Below, piece by piece: positions 24,914-32,612 of a DNA stretch of 32,704 bases; position 1 is the stretch's first letter, and every line of letters starts with the position of its first letter. This stretch comes from an uncultured Duncaniella sp. Its GTDB lineage: Bacteria; Bacteroidota; Bacteroidia; Bacteroidales; Muribaculaceae. The position numbers were made by a program, and so were the translations under genes. Where the stretch lies: the NCBI GenBank assembly GCA_910588795.1, contig CAJURI010000025.1, forward strand, positions 1-32,704, read 5' to 3'. The notes under the pieces were generated by a model. That model made no database searches. It saw only the letters and a program-made list of their open reading frames with translations, and had not been told where the DNA came from.

Positions 24914-24929
24914 AACGTGAGAGCTAAAA

Positions 24930-25637
24930 TTATGCGGGCTCGTTGAGGAGGTCCATGAATTCCATGGTCTTGGCCTCAAGATTGTTCATCACTTTGCTTA
25001 TGCGGGCCACAAGATAGTTGTAGGCAAACAGAGCAATGATACCTACTATAAGGCCGGCGACAGTGGTGACAAGAGCGGCGTATATGCCGTCGGCAAGGAC
25101 AGCGATGTTTGCGCTTGTACCGGCGGAAGCAAGGTTGTAGAAGGCATCGACCATACCTATCACTGTGCCGAGGAAGCCGATCATAGGGCCGCCGGCAGCT
25201 GTCGTGGCAAGCCATGGAAGACCTTTTTCAAGATTTGCGATCTCGATATTACCAGTGTTCTCTATGGCCACAAGAACATCGTTCATAGGACGGCCTATTC
25301 GGGATATGCCTTTGAGTATGAGTCTGGAGTAAGGGGTGTCGGTGCGGTTGCAGAGATTGCGCGCGCTTTCGATCTCACCGTCCTTTATGTAGTCTCTGAT
25401 GCGCTCCATAAAGGAGGAGTCCTCCTTGCGCGCACGGCTTATGGCTATGTACCGCTCCACAAATATATATATACTTATCACCGACAGAATGGCGAGAGGT
25501 ATCATGATGAAACCACCACGCATGGTGAGGTCCCATACTGACAGTTCCTGCACCATTGTGGCAGCCTGGTCCTGCATGGCCGGTGTGGCTGCTGACGCAG
25601 CGGATGTCAAGGTATCGACAAATTGTTCCTGAAACAT
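24930..25637 (-). CDS. exbB: MotA/TolQ/ExbB proton channel family protein
   Basis: ExbB is the inner-membrane motor scaffold that couples proton flow to TonB. The protein has 235 residues with three membrane helices: GFIMIPLAILSVISIYIFVE (about 41-60), LPWLATTAAGGPMIGFLGTV (about 139-158) and YAALVTTVAGLIVGIIALFA (about 187-206). The family block GMVDAFYNLASAG follows the second helix. The N-terminus has about 35 extra residues ahead of the first helix (Ala/Thr/Gln-rich), of unclear purpose and common in Bacteroidota homologues. It starts 11 bases after pdxJ. Confidence 0.93.
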   Translation of the reverse strand: MFQEQFVDTLTSAASAATPAMQDQAATMVQELSVWDLTMRGGFIMIPLAILSVISIYIFVERYIAISRARKEDSSFMERIRDYIKDGEIESARNLCNRTDTPYSRLILKGISRIGRPMNDVLVAIENTGNIEIANLEKGLPWLATTAAGGPMIGFLGTVIGMVDAFYNLASAGTSANIAVLADGIYAALVTTVAGLIVGIIALFAYNYLVARISKVMNNLEAKTMEFMDLLNEPA

Positions 25638-25648
25638 AGCTGAAAAAA

Positions 25649-26362
25649 TTACTTAAGGCAGTTGAGATAACGGTGTATTGTCTCCTCGAGCCCGAGATAC
25701 AGGGCGTCGCATATGAGCGCATGACCTATTGACACTTCGCTGAGGCGTGGTATCATGGCATGGAAATATTCGAGATTGACCAGACTGAGATCATGGCCGG
25801 CATTCACTCCGAGGCCGCACCGGAAAGCGGCTTCGGCGGCCTCGACATAGGGGGCAACGGCGGTCTCCCTGTCGGAAGGGTACATGTCGGCATAAGGCTT
25901 GGTGTAAAGCTCTATACGGTCGGTGCCGGTGCGTGCCGCCATGCGAATGTTCTCAAGGTCGGTTCCGACAAACAGCGAAGTGCGTATGCCTCCCGACTTC
26001 AGGCGGTCGACAACCGACGTGAGGAAGTCCATATTGGACAGGACGTTCCACCCCGCGCTTGAGGTGAGAGCGTCGGGGGCGTCGGGGACGAGAGTCACCT
26101 GTGTGGGGCGCACCTGCATCACAAGGTCGATGAACTGCTGCGAAGGGTAGCCCTCGATGTTGAATTCGGTGCGCACGAGCGGCCTGAGCTTATAGACGTC
26201 GTCACGGCGTATATGACGCTCGTCGGGACGCGGATGTACAGTTATACCCTGGGCTCCATATGCCTCACAGTCAGCAGCCACTTTGAGCAGATCGGGGACA
26301 TTCTCTCCTCGAGCATTGCGCAAGGTGGCTATTTTATTGATGTTGACACTTAGATTTGTCAT
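25649..26362 (-). CDS. pdxJ: Pyridoxine 5'-phosphate synthase
   Basis: PdxJ makes pyridoxine 5'-phosphate from 1-deoxyxylulose 5-phosphate and 3-amino-2-oxopropyl phosphate, the final ring-forming step of DXP-dependent vitamin B6 synthesis. The protein has 237 residues from the ATG at 26362 (MTNLSVNINKIATLRNARGE); an upstream in-frame start at 26416 would lie beyond the promoter. Family motifs are GITVHPRPDERHIRRDDV, FNIEGYPSQQF, TLVPDAPDALTSSAGWN, SLFVGTD and LGVNAGHDLSLVNL near the end. Its coupling to exbB-exbD-tonB is typical of Bacteroidota and is not known to be functional. Confidence 0.95.
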   Translation of the reverse strand: MTNLSVNINKIATLRNARGENVPDLLKVAADCEAYGAQGITVHPRPDERHIRRDDVYKLRPLVRTEFNIEGYPSQQFIDLVMQVRPTQVTLVPDAPDALTSSAGWNVLSNMDFLTSVVDRLKSGGIRTSLFVGTDLENIRMAARTGTDRIELYTKPYADMYPSDRETAVAPYVEAAEAAFRCGLGVNAGHDLSLVNLEYFHAMIPRLSEVSIGHALICDALYLGLEETIHRYLNCLK

Positions 26363-26380
26363 AAAAATTTCGTAATTTTG
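26350..26380 (+). promoter_or_regulatory. Possible promoter of the ACT-like gene and nadK
   Basis: TTAG (26350-26353, one mismatch to TTTG), a 19-base spacer, and TAATTTTG (26373-26380), a full match to TAnnTTTG. The start of transcription would be near 26387, about 50 bases before the TTG start. Confidence 0.45.
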
Positions 26381-26404
26381 TATCGGTGATGCCGAAATCG
26401 GATG

Positions 26405-26435
26405 CAAATTTACCAATAAAAAAACAAAAAGGAAA
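26405..26435 (-). promoter_or_regulatory. Probable promoter of pdxJ-exbB-exbD-tonB
   Basis: On the - strand: TTTC (26432-26435, one mismatch to TTTG), a 19-base spacer, and TAAATTTG (26405-26412), a full match to TAnnTTTG. Transcription would begin near 26398, about 36 bases before pdxJ. Confidence 0.5.
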
Positions 26436-26438
26436 ATT

Positions 26439-26825
26439 TTGACATCAAAAGACTACATATCTCCGAACGAATTTCTTCCCGCACTCCCTCCCGAGCATTC
26501 CGTAGAGAGGCTTTTCCCGCCGACGGAGGAGTCAAGCCGCATTCTGGTGAGCTGTATTCCCGCCGACTACAGCGCATCGCGGATAGCCAGAGCTGTGGAG
26601 GATTGCGACGCGCACCTGCTGAACCTCAATGTCACAGCCGACGGCCGACGCCTTGACAACCGTGTGGTGATAGAGCTCCGCGTGAGCCACCGCAGCCCGC
26701 TGTCAGTGGCACGTTCGCTTGAACGTTACGGCTATGAGGTGCTCGATGTGGAGCATGACGCGCTTGCCGACGACGGACTTGCCTCGGACCGCATAAAGGA
26801 ACTGATGCACTATATAGATCTGTGA
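26439..26825 (+). CDS. ACT-like domain protein, apparently a CBS/ACT protein lacking its CBS domains
   Basis: The protein has 128 residues and starts with TTG: no ATG or GTG occurs in frame between the upstream stop at 26373 and the gene body, and AAGGA precedes it. The function is unknown. The C-terminal 95 residues (RILVSCIPADYSASRIARAV to LMHYIDL) match my memory of the ACT-like end of CBS-domain proteins that lie between pdxJ and nadK in Bacteroides relatives. The first 25 residues (MTSKDYISPNEFLPALPPEH) resemble those proteins' N-terminus, but the roughly 110-residue CBS pair between them is absent. It reads divergently from pdxJ and is followed by nadK after 55 bases. It might bind a small ligand and act on a neighbour, but nothing in the sequence shows which. 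Confidence 0.7.
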   Translation: MTSKDYISPNEFLPALPPEHSVERLFPPTEESSRILVSCIPADYSASRIARAVEDCDAHLLNLNVTADGRRLDNRVVIELRVSHRSPLSVARSLERYGYEVLDVEHDALADDGLASDRIKELMHYIDL

Positions 26826-26880
26826 GACGGCGGCTTTGTGACAATATATCGTATATAAACTCTTATAGCCATAGGATACA

Positions 26881-27765
26881 ATGAAGATAGCAGTATTCGG
26901 AAAGCGGAGGCAGAATGCGGAGGACCTACCCCGCATAGCCGCTCTGATGGAGATACTTTCGGGCAAAGGGATATTCGTGTCAGTGCAGCGACATTTCTAT
27001 GAGGCCATGACACGGGACTTAGGTGTGCCTATGGAGGCCGACGATGTGTTTGAAGCCGATGAATTTTCGGCCGATGCCGCCATAAGCATCGGCGGCGACG
27101 GCACATTCCTGCGTACCGCCCGCTGGGTGGGACCAAAGGAGATACCGATCATAGGTTTCAACACCGGACACCTCGGCTTCCTTGCGGAGGAATCCCTGGC
27201 TGACGCACCGGCGACAGTAGACAATCTCCTTGCCGGCAATTTCTTCATAGAATCGCGCTCACTCCTTGAGGTCAAGGCATCGGGTGAAAATCTCCGCCAG
27301 TCGATATCCGGCTGGGCTTACGCGCTCAATGAGGTGGCCATACTGCGCCATGATTCCGCCTCCATGATCACCGTGCATACGTTCCTTGATGACATCGAGG
27401 TTGCCTCTTATCAGGGGGACGGGCTGATAATCTCCACTCCGACAGGATCCACAGCCTATAATCTGTCAGTGGGGGGACCTATCATCCAGCCTACGGCACC
27501 ATGCTGGGCACTCTCGCCTGTCGCCCCCCACGCCCTGACCATGCGCCCGCTCGTGGTGAGCGACAGCCATGTCATCACTACACGCGTAGACTCAAGAGCC
27601 GACACCTACCGTGTCAATCTTGACGGGCGTCAGCTGGTGCTGCCCATAGACGTGTCACTCCACATCAGGCGGGCACCGTTCGCCATCAAGGTCATACACA
27701 TGGACGGGCACACATTTGTAGACACTTTGAGCTCCAAACTGCTGTGGGGCATATCGCGCCGCTGA
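26881..27765 (+). CDS. nadK: NAD kinase
   Basis: NadK phosphorylates NAD to NADP and sets the NADP pool. The protein has 294 residues, normal for the family. The catalytic motif is SIGGDGTFLRTA (GGDG at about 71-74), followed by IIGFNTGHLGFLAEE and the ribose/adenine-binding GDGLIISTPTGSTAYNLSVG. The C-terminal block VNLDGRQLVLPIDVSLHI completes the fold. It is 55 bases after the ACT-like gene and 12 bases before the YgbA_NO family gene, so these three are probably transcribed together. Confidence 0.95.
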   Translation: MKIAVFGKRRQNAEDLPRIAALMEILSGKGIFVSVQRHFYEAMTRDLGVPMEADDVFEADEFSADAAISIGGDGTFLRTARWVGPKEIPIIGFNTGHLGFLAEESLADAPATVDNLLAGNFFIESRSLLEVKASGENLRQSISGWAYALNEVAILRHDSASMITVHTFLDDIEVASYQGDGLIISTPTGSTAYNLSVGGPIIQPTAPCWALSPVAPHALTMRPLVVSDSHVITTRVDSRADTYRVNLDGRQLVLPIDVSLHIRRAPFAIKVIHMDGHTFVDTLSSKLLWGISRR

Positions 27766-27777
27766 GAAGACACAGCA

Positions 27778-28077
27778 ATGATAGCGGACGAGAAAAGCAC
27801 AATCAGTGAAATGATAGGGATCTACTGCCGCAAGCACCACCATAAACGGCAATGCGGCGGGGAACTTTGCAGCGAGTGCAAGGAGCTTTTGGAGTATGCC
27901 ACACACAGGCTTGACCTTTGCCCGCATGGCGACAACAAACCGTCGTGCCGGCACTGCCGGATACATTGCTATGCCCCCGAGATGCGCATGAGAGTGCGCA
28001 AAGTGATGCGCTATGCCGGCCCGCGTATGCTGCTGTATCATCCGTTCTCCATGCTCAACTGGATGAGACATATGTGA
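27778..28077 (+). CDS. YgbA_NO (nitrous-oxide-stimulated promoter) family protein
   Basis: This is a small cytoplasmic protein of 99 residues. It has eight Cys (residues 17, 26, 31, 34, 48, 57, 60 and 64) in CGGELCSEC and CPHGDNKPSCRHCRIHCY, followed by the conserved YAPEMRMRVRKVMRYAGPRM and LYHPF. That set is characteristic of the YgbA_NO family, whose E. coli member ygbA is controlled by NsrR and induced by nitric oxide. The Cys spacing would suit a zinc or iron-sulfur cluster, which is inference. The molecular role is not established. It follows nadK by 12 bases. Confidence 0.82.
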   Translation: MIADEKSTISEMIGIYCRKHHHKRQCGGELCSECKELLEYATHRLDLCPHGDNKPSCRHCRIHCYAPEMRMRVRKVMRYAGPRMLLYHPFSMLNWMRHM

Positions 28078-28132
28078 AAAGCACTGTATATCAATAATTT
28101 ACCCCCCCCAATTGCAAAAAGTGTAAAAAATA

Positions 28133-28165
28133 TTTGAGAAAATAGAAGAAATCTATTTAATTTTG
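28133..28165 (+). promoter_or_regulatory. Promoter of the polysaccharide operon
   Basis: TTTG (28133-28136), a 21-base spacer and TAATTTTG (28158-28165) fully match TTTG-N19-21-TAnnTTTG. Transcription would start near 28172, giving a leader of about 110 bases that contains a mini-ORF. Confidence 0.6.
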
Positions 28166-28188
28166 CATATTCAAAATTAAAAACGGGA

Positions 28189-28281
28189 GTGGCAATCAAT
28201 GAGGTTCTGCCATCAAAACTTGACCTTCAAACCAATCCAAGGGGCCTCACTGAAAGTGAAATGAATCATACCAAAGCTTAG
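28189..28281 (+). CDS. Possible 30-residue leader peptide before the UDP-sugar dehydrogenase
   Basis: A GTG-initiated ORF preceded by GGGAG encodes 30 residues beginning MAINEVLPSKLDLQTNP and ending MNHTKA. Its TAG stop shares its last base with the GTG start of the next gene (TAGTG), a typical translational-coupling layout. A second ORF of 21 codons in another frame (ATG 28199 to TGA 28264, beginning MRFCHQNLTFK) overlaps it, so which, if either, is translated is uncertain. I do not recognise a family for either peptide. Confidence 0.3.
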   Translation: MAINEVLPSKLDLQTNPRGLTESEMNHTKA

Positions 28282-29600
28282 TGGATCATAGAGACATTCT
28301 TTTAAAGAAAATCGCCGATAGGGACATCGTAGCCGGAGTCATAGGCCTTGGCTACGTGGGGTTGCCGCTGGCTGTAGAGACGGCAAAAGCAGGATTCAGG
28401 ACCATAGGCTTCGATGTTAAAAAAGAGAAAGTCGATTCGGTCAATCAAGGGCGCAACTATATAGTGGATGTAGCCGATTCCGACTTAAAAACGCTTGTCG
28501 GGAAAGGAATGATAGCCGCTACGACGGATCTCAGCGAAATCGAGAATGTCGATTTCGTGACTATCTGTGTGCCCACGCCTCTCGACGCGCACAAACGGCC
28601 GGACATCAGTCATGTGGAAGCGGCTGTAAAATCAGTGGCGGACCATCTCCACAAAGGGATGATGGTGGTTCTTGAATCGACCACTTATCCCGGCACTACC
28701 GAAGAACTTGTGAAGCCGATCCTCGAATCATCCGGCCTGAAATGCGGCTGTGACTTCTATCTCGGATACTCACCCGAGCGTGCCGACCCCGCCAACGCAA
28801 TCTACAAGACCAGGGATATCCCTAAAGTGGTGGGAGGCTGCGGAGCCGAGGCCGGCGAACTCATTTCTGCCATGTATGGGGCTGTGCTGGATAATAAGGT
28901 GTTCCGTGTCTCTTCTCCCGTAGTGGCTGAAATGGTCAAAATGCTGGAAAATTCTTACCGCAACGTCAATATAGGTCTGATAAACGAGTTTGCCATTTTC
29001 TGCAATGAAATGGGCATCAATATATGGGAGGTCATAGAAGCCGCTAAAACCAAACCGTTCGGTTTTGCCCCATTCTACCCCGGACCCGGATTAGGGGGAC
29101 ATTGCATACCAGTAGATCCCTGTTACCTTAATCATAAAGCGAGCGAATATGCCTTCCGCTTTTCAATGATCGATGCATCGATGGAAGTCAACGACCGTAT
29201 GCCGGAATACTGTGTGAAGCGTATCGGAGACATGCTTGACCGTCGCTTCCGCAAGCCTCTCAACGGAGCAAGAATACTTGTGCTCGGTGTAGCCTATAAG
29301 GCGGATATTGACGACAGCCGCGAGTCGCCCGCCATACGTGTGATCGACAAACTGCTCACAGAGGGAGCCGACATAAGGTTCTTCGATCCCTTCATACCAA
29401 AATACACTCACAACGGCAAGGATTATGAGGGAGAAAGAGAACTGACCGCCGAATTAATCCGGAGTGCCGATATGGTGGTAATAGCCACCTCACACAGCAA
29501 TGTGGATTACGAATTTGTAAGATGTCATGCGAGGGCTATTTTCGATACAAGGAATGCCACCGGAAATCTTGCCGACAGGAGCAATATAGAACTGCTATAA
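28281..29600 (+). CDS. Nucleotide-sugar dehydrogenase (WbpA-type UDP-GlcNAc 6-dehydrogenase)
   Basis: This enzyme oxidises the C6 hydroxyl of a UDP-sugar to the acid with two NAD+, most probably UDP-N-acetylglucosamine to UDP-GlcNAcA. The protein has 439 residues. The start is GTG at 28281; an in-frame stop (TGA at 28257) lies just upstream and no ATG is available. It has the N-terminal NAD-binding motif GVIGLGYVGLPLAVE (about 19-33), VPTPLDAHKRPD, VVLESTTYPGTTEELV, YSPERADP, the central KMLENSYRNVNI, and the active-site GPGLGGHCIPVDP with catalytic Cys275. The WbpD- and WbpE-type genes that follow support the GlcNAc substrate over glucose, but substrate is inferred. Confidence 0.88.
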   Translation: MDHRDILLKKIADRDIVAGVIGLGYVGLPLAVETAKAGFRTIGFDVKKEKVDSVNQGRNYIVDVADSDLKTLVGKGMIAATTDLSEIENVDFVTICVPTPLDAHKRPDISHVEAAVKSVADHLHKGMMVVLESTTYPGTTEELVKPILESSGLKCGCDFYLGYSPERADPANAIYKTRDIPKVVGGCGAEAGELISAMYGAVLDNKVFRVSSPVVAEMVKMLENSYRNVNIGLINEFAIFCNEMGINIWEVIEAAKTKPFGFAPFYPGPGLGGHCIPVDPCYLNHKASEYAFRFSMIDASMEVNDRMPEYCVKRIGDMLDRRFRKPLNGARILVLGVAYKADIDDSRESPAIRVIDKLLTEGADIRFFDPFIPKYTHNGKDYEGERELTAELIRSADMVVIATSHSNVDYEFVRCHARAIFDTRNATGNLADRSNIELL

Positions 29601-29610
29601 TCATCCGCCT

Positions 29611-30177
29611 ATGGAAGTCAAGAAATATTTTGTACATCCGTCAAGCTATGTGGATGATAATGTCACCGTGGGCGACGGCACTAAAATCTGGCATTTCTGC
29701 CATGTGCAGACTGGAGCCTCGATAGGGCGTAACTGTTCCCTGGGGCAGAACGTGAATATCGGCAAAAATGTCAAGATCGGCAACGGGGTGCGTATCCAAA
29801 ACAATGTATCGGTGTATGAGGGTGTTGAAATCGAGGACAATGTGTTCTGCGGCCCGTCATGTGTGTTTACCAATGTAACAGCTCCGCGTGCGCATTTTCC
29901 GGCACATGGCGTATATGCCAAAACGCTCATCAGAGAGGGAGCGCCGTTAGGTGCGAACTGTACCATAATCTGCGGCCATACCGTAGGTCGGAGCGCGCTG
30001 ATTGCCGCCGGTGCCGTTGTGACTAAAGATGTCAAGGACCATGCACTTATGGCCGGCGTGCCCGCCCGACAAACAGGATGGGTATGTGAGTGCGGCAGGC
30101 AGCTTGATGAAACTTTGAAATGCCAGTGCGGAAGAGAATATTCGCTTGATGGAGAGAATCTAACGAAAAAGCATTGA
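29611..30177 (+). CDS. WbpD-type sugar N-acetyltransferase (left-handed beta-helix)
   Basis: This enzyme probably acetylates the 3-amino group of UDP-2-acetamido-3-amino-2,3-dideoxyglucuronate, using acetyl-CoA. The protein has 188 residues. It opens VHPSSYVDDNVTVGDGTKIW and then shows repeated hexapeptides (GRNCSLGQNVNIGKNVKIGN) forming the beta-helix, and NVFCGPSCVFTNVTAPRAHF, a region specific to WbpD-type enzymes. The C-terminal tail has two C-x-C pairs (WVCECGRQLDETLKCQCGRE), which may bind zinc. It starts 10 bases after the dehydrogenase and ends 2 bases before the aminotransferase start. Confidence 0.87.
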   Translation: MEVKKYFVHPSSYVDDNVTVGDGTKIWHFCHVQTGASIGRNCSLGQNVNIGKNVKIGNGVRIQNNVSVYEGVEIEDNVFCGPSCVFTNVTAPRAHFPAHGVYAKTLIREGAPLGANCTIICGHTVGRSALIAAGAVVTKDVKDHALMAGVPARQTGWVCECGRQLDETLKCQCGREYSLDGENLTKKH

Positions 30178-30179
30178 CT

Positions 30180-31301
30180 ATGCAGTTCAGGGATTTAGGA
30201 CATCAGTACCGGGTTCTGAAAGCAGACATAGACAAGGCCATACTCGAAGTGGCGGCTTCAGGAACCTATATAATGGGCTCCCGGGTCAAGGACCTTGAAA
30301 GGCAGCTTGCCGAGTATGCAGGGACAAGACACTGCATATCGTGCGCCAGCGGCACCGACGCTCTGACGCTTGCACTGAAAGCATGGGACATAAGAAAGGG
30401 AGATGCCGTGTTTGTACCCGATTTCACATTCTTTGCCTCGGCTGAAGCGGTCTCACTGGCGGGAGCGACACCTGTTTTTGTCGATGTGGACGGCGAGACT
30501 TTCAATATCGACCATGAGGATCTTGAGAACAAAATAGAAGCAACGATCCGGAATGGGGATCTGACGCCTAAGGTCATAATGAGTGTTGACCTGTTTGGGC
30601 TGCCTGCCAATTATCCGGCCATCCGCAGGATAGCCGACAGGCGCAATCTGCTTATCCTTGAGGACGGTGCCCAGGGGTTCGGCGGTTCAGTCAACGGCAA
30701 ACGCAGCTGTTCGTTCGGCGATATCTCAACCACTTCGTTTTTTCCGAGCAAGCCGCTCGGGTGTTATGGCGACGGTGGAGCCTGCTTCACTGACAACGAT
30801 GAGTGGGCCACGCTGATAGATTCTTACCGCATGCACGGAAAAGGCTCTTCAAAATATGACAATGTCCGCACAGGCATGAACTCGCGACTTGACACTATTC
30901 AGGCTGCCATCCTTCAGGTAAAGCTTAAAGCATTTGACGCAGAACTCGATGCTGTCAACAAGGCTGCGGCAGAATATACGGCCCGGCTGAGAGACATCGT
31001 AGAGACACCCGTTGTTCCAGCCGGTTTCCGGTCAAGCCGGGCTCAGTACACAATCAGACTGAAAAGCAGGACCGAACGCGACGGACTACAGGAATATTTC
31101 AAAGCACAAGGTATTCCGTCAATGATCTACTACCCTACTCCAATGCATCGGCAGAGAGCATACAGGGACTCAGGTCTGCCAGAGACGGTCTGCCCCGTCG
31201 CCGAAAAATTGTGCGGCACAGTCCTCTCCCTGCCTATTCACCCTTATATTTCTCTGGAGGAGATCGATAGAGTTTGTGACGCAATCAAGGCCTTTGTATA
31301 G
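30180..31301 (+). CDS. DegT/DnrJ/EryC1/StrS aminotransferase (WbpE-type)
   Basis: This PLP enzyme transfers an amino group to a 3-keto UDP-sugar acid, the step before the WbpD reaction. The protein has 373 residues from ATG 30180 (MQFRDLGHQYRVLKADI); a TTG two codons earlier overlaps the previous stop and is not preferred. Family features are CASGTDALTLALKA, VFVPDFTFFASAEAVSLAGA, LEDGAQGFGGSVNGK (PLP-binding Asp about 162), the PLP lysine in TSFFPSKPLGCYGDGGA (K191) and YPTPMHRQRAY near the end. Substrate is inferred from gene order. Confidence 0.9.
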   Translation: MQFRDLGHQYRVLKADIDKAILEVAASGTYIMGSRVKDLERQLAEYAGTRHCISCASGTDALTLALKAWDIRKGDAVFVPDFTFFASAEAVSLAGATPVFVDVDGETFNIDHEDLENKIEATIRNGDLTPKVIMSVDLFGLPANYPAIRRIADRRNLLILEDGAQGFGGSVNGKRSCSFGDISTTSFFPSKPLGCYGDGGACFTDNDEWATLIDSYRMHGKGSSKYDNVRTGMNSRLDTIQAAILQVKLKAFDAELDAVNKAAAEYTARLRDIVETPVVPAGFRSSRAQYTIRLKSRTERDGLQEYFKAQGIPSMIYYPTPMHRQRAYRDSGLPETVCPVAEKLCGTVLSLPIHPYISLEEIDRVCDAIKAFV

Positions 31302-31316
31302 ACATCAGAAACGATA

Positions 31317-32612
31317 ATGAAAGCGGGTTCAGAGAATACTCTTTTTAAGAATATCCTCAAACTTATATCAGGAGAGGGTATCAGCAGGGCCATCGGGTTC
31401 ATGGCTGTGCCGGCCATCACTCGGCTATATACCCCGTCGGACTTCGGAATACTTGCTGTCTTCTCATCCTTGTGCGCTTTAATCTATCCGTTCTGTACAC
31501 TGAGATATACACTGGCCATTCCACTGCATTCCAATGAAAAGATCGGCATCAATTCATTGGCGACATGTCTTCTTGTACTTGTCGTCAATACCGTGATTAT
31601 CGGTATTGTCTTAGCCTTTTTCCATTCGAAGATGCTGGCAATTCTCTCTTCCGAATCCATAGATTCTTTCTGGTGTTATATACCATTGGCTTTTTTCTTT
31701 TACGGGATAGCTGAAATACTGTCATATTATTCCACCCGATACCGTGACTTTTCGACCATTGCGAAAGTAACAGTTCTACAAAGAGCAATCGGGGCATTGA
31801 CTAAAATAGTTCTCGGACTGATACATTTTAATGTGATCGGTCTGCTGATAGGAAATATCATAGCAGAAAGCGGAGGACTTACCTTATATATACGCACCCA
31901 TTGGAAAAAACTGAGAGAAAGTGTACGGAATGTGTCATTGGGAAAAATCCGTTTTGTACTTAAACGATATAAGGATTTTCCATTATACCGTGTTCCTTCC
32001 CAAATCCTTCTCAAGGCAGCGGGAAGCCTTCCAATCCTCTATTACGCATGGCATTTCGGCACCGGTGCAACCGGACAGATCAGCCTGGCAATAACCATGC
32101 TGTCAGTACCTGTCGCAATAGTATGCACGTCCGTAGGGAAGGCATTCTATGGTGAAATTGCATCGTTGGGCAGGAAAAACAGCAATGAAATATCGGTCCT
32201 TACAAAGCGAATAATGATGAGACTGTCTGTTATAAGCATTGTCCCATTTGTGCTTGTCACTTGTTTCGGTCCCTGGATATTCAAGACTATTTTTGGCGAA
32301 GAATGGATACAAGCGGGATTTTATGCCCGCTATCTCTGTTTTTATCTGGTATTCCGGTTTGTCTACAGCCCCATAAGCGACGGCATATTCAATGTATTCG
32401 AGCAACAAAAGCTCGTGTTCCGGCTTGAAGTGTCGCGTGTCGTGATCGTGGCATTAAGTCTCTTCATATCCTATTTCTACAACTTCTCCATTGACTATAC
32501 CATTATTATCTACAGTCTCGCCCTTACGGTCCAATATATTCTATCCATTATTTTTGTATTCCATATTTTAAAAACGGCATCCACAAGTTATTCATTTAAT
32601 TTAAGTACATGA
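31317..32612 (+). CDS. Oligosaccharide flippase family protein (Wzx-like)
   Basis: Wzx flippases move lipid-linked repeat units across the inner membrane for capsule or O-antigen assembly. The protein has 431 residues and about 12 hydrophobic segments, with the family start NILKLISGEGISRAIGF and PAITRLYTPSDFGILAVFSS. Later helices include TCLLVLVVNTVIIGIVLAFF and IVPFVLVTCFGPWIFKTIFG. It follows the aminotransferase by 15 bases. The gene is visibly more AT-rich than the upstream ones, a common sign of exchange in polysaccharide loci. It marks the start of the strain-specific portion of the cluster, which continues beyond the window if at all. Confidence 0.88.
   Translation: MKAGSENTLFKNILKLISGEGISRAIGFMAVPAITRLYTPSDFGILAVFSSLCALIYPFCTLRYTLAIPLHSNEKIGINSLATCLLVLVVNTVIIGIVLAFFHSKMLAILSSESIDSFWCYIPLAFFFYGIAEILSYYSTRYRDFSTIAKVTVLQRAIGALTKIVLGLIHFNVIGLLIGNIIAESGGLTLYIRTHWKKLRESVRNVSLGKIRFVLKRYKDFPLYRVPSQILLKAAGSLPILYYAWHFGTGATGQISLAITMLSVPVAIVCTSVGKAFYGEIASLGRKNSNEISVLTKRIMMRLSVISIVPFVLVTCFGPWIFKTIFGEEWIQAGFYARYLCFYLVFRFVYSPISDGIFNVFEQQKLVFRLEVSRVVIVALSLFISYFYNFSIDYTIIIYSLALTVQYILSIIFVFHILKTASTSYSFNLST

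Noticed and set aside
28102..28109. Run of eight C as a phase-variation tract
   Set aside because: It lies upstream of the promoter boxes and outside any gene, so slippage would not change a frame or the promoter spacing.
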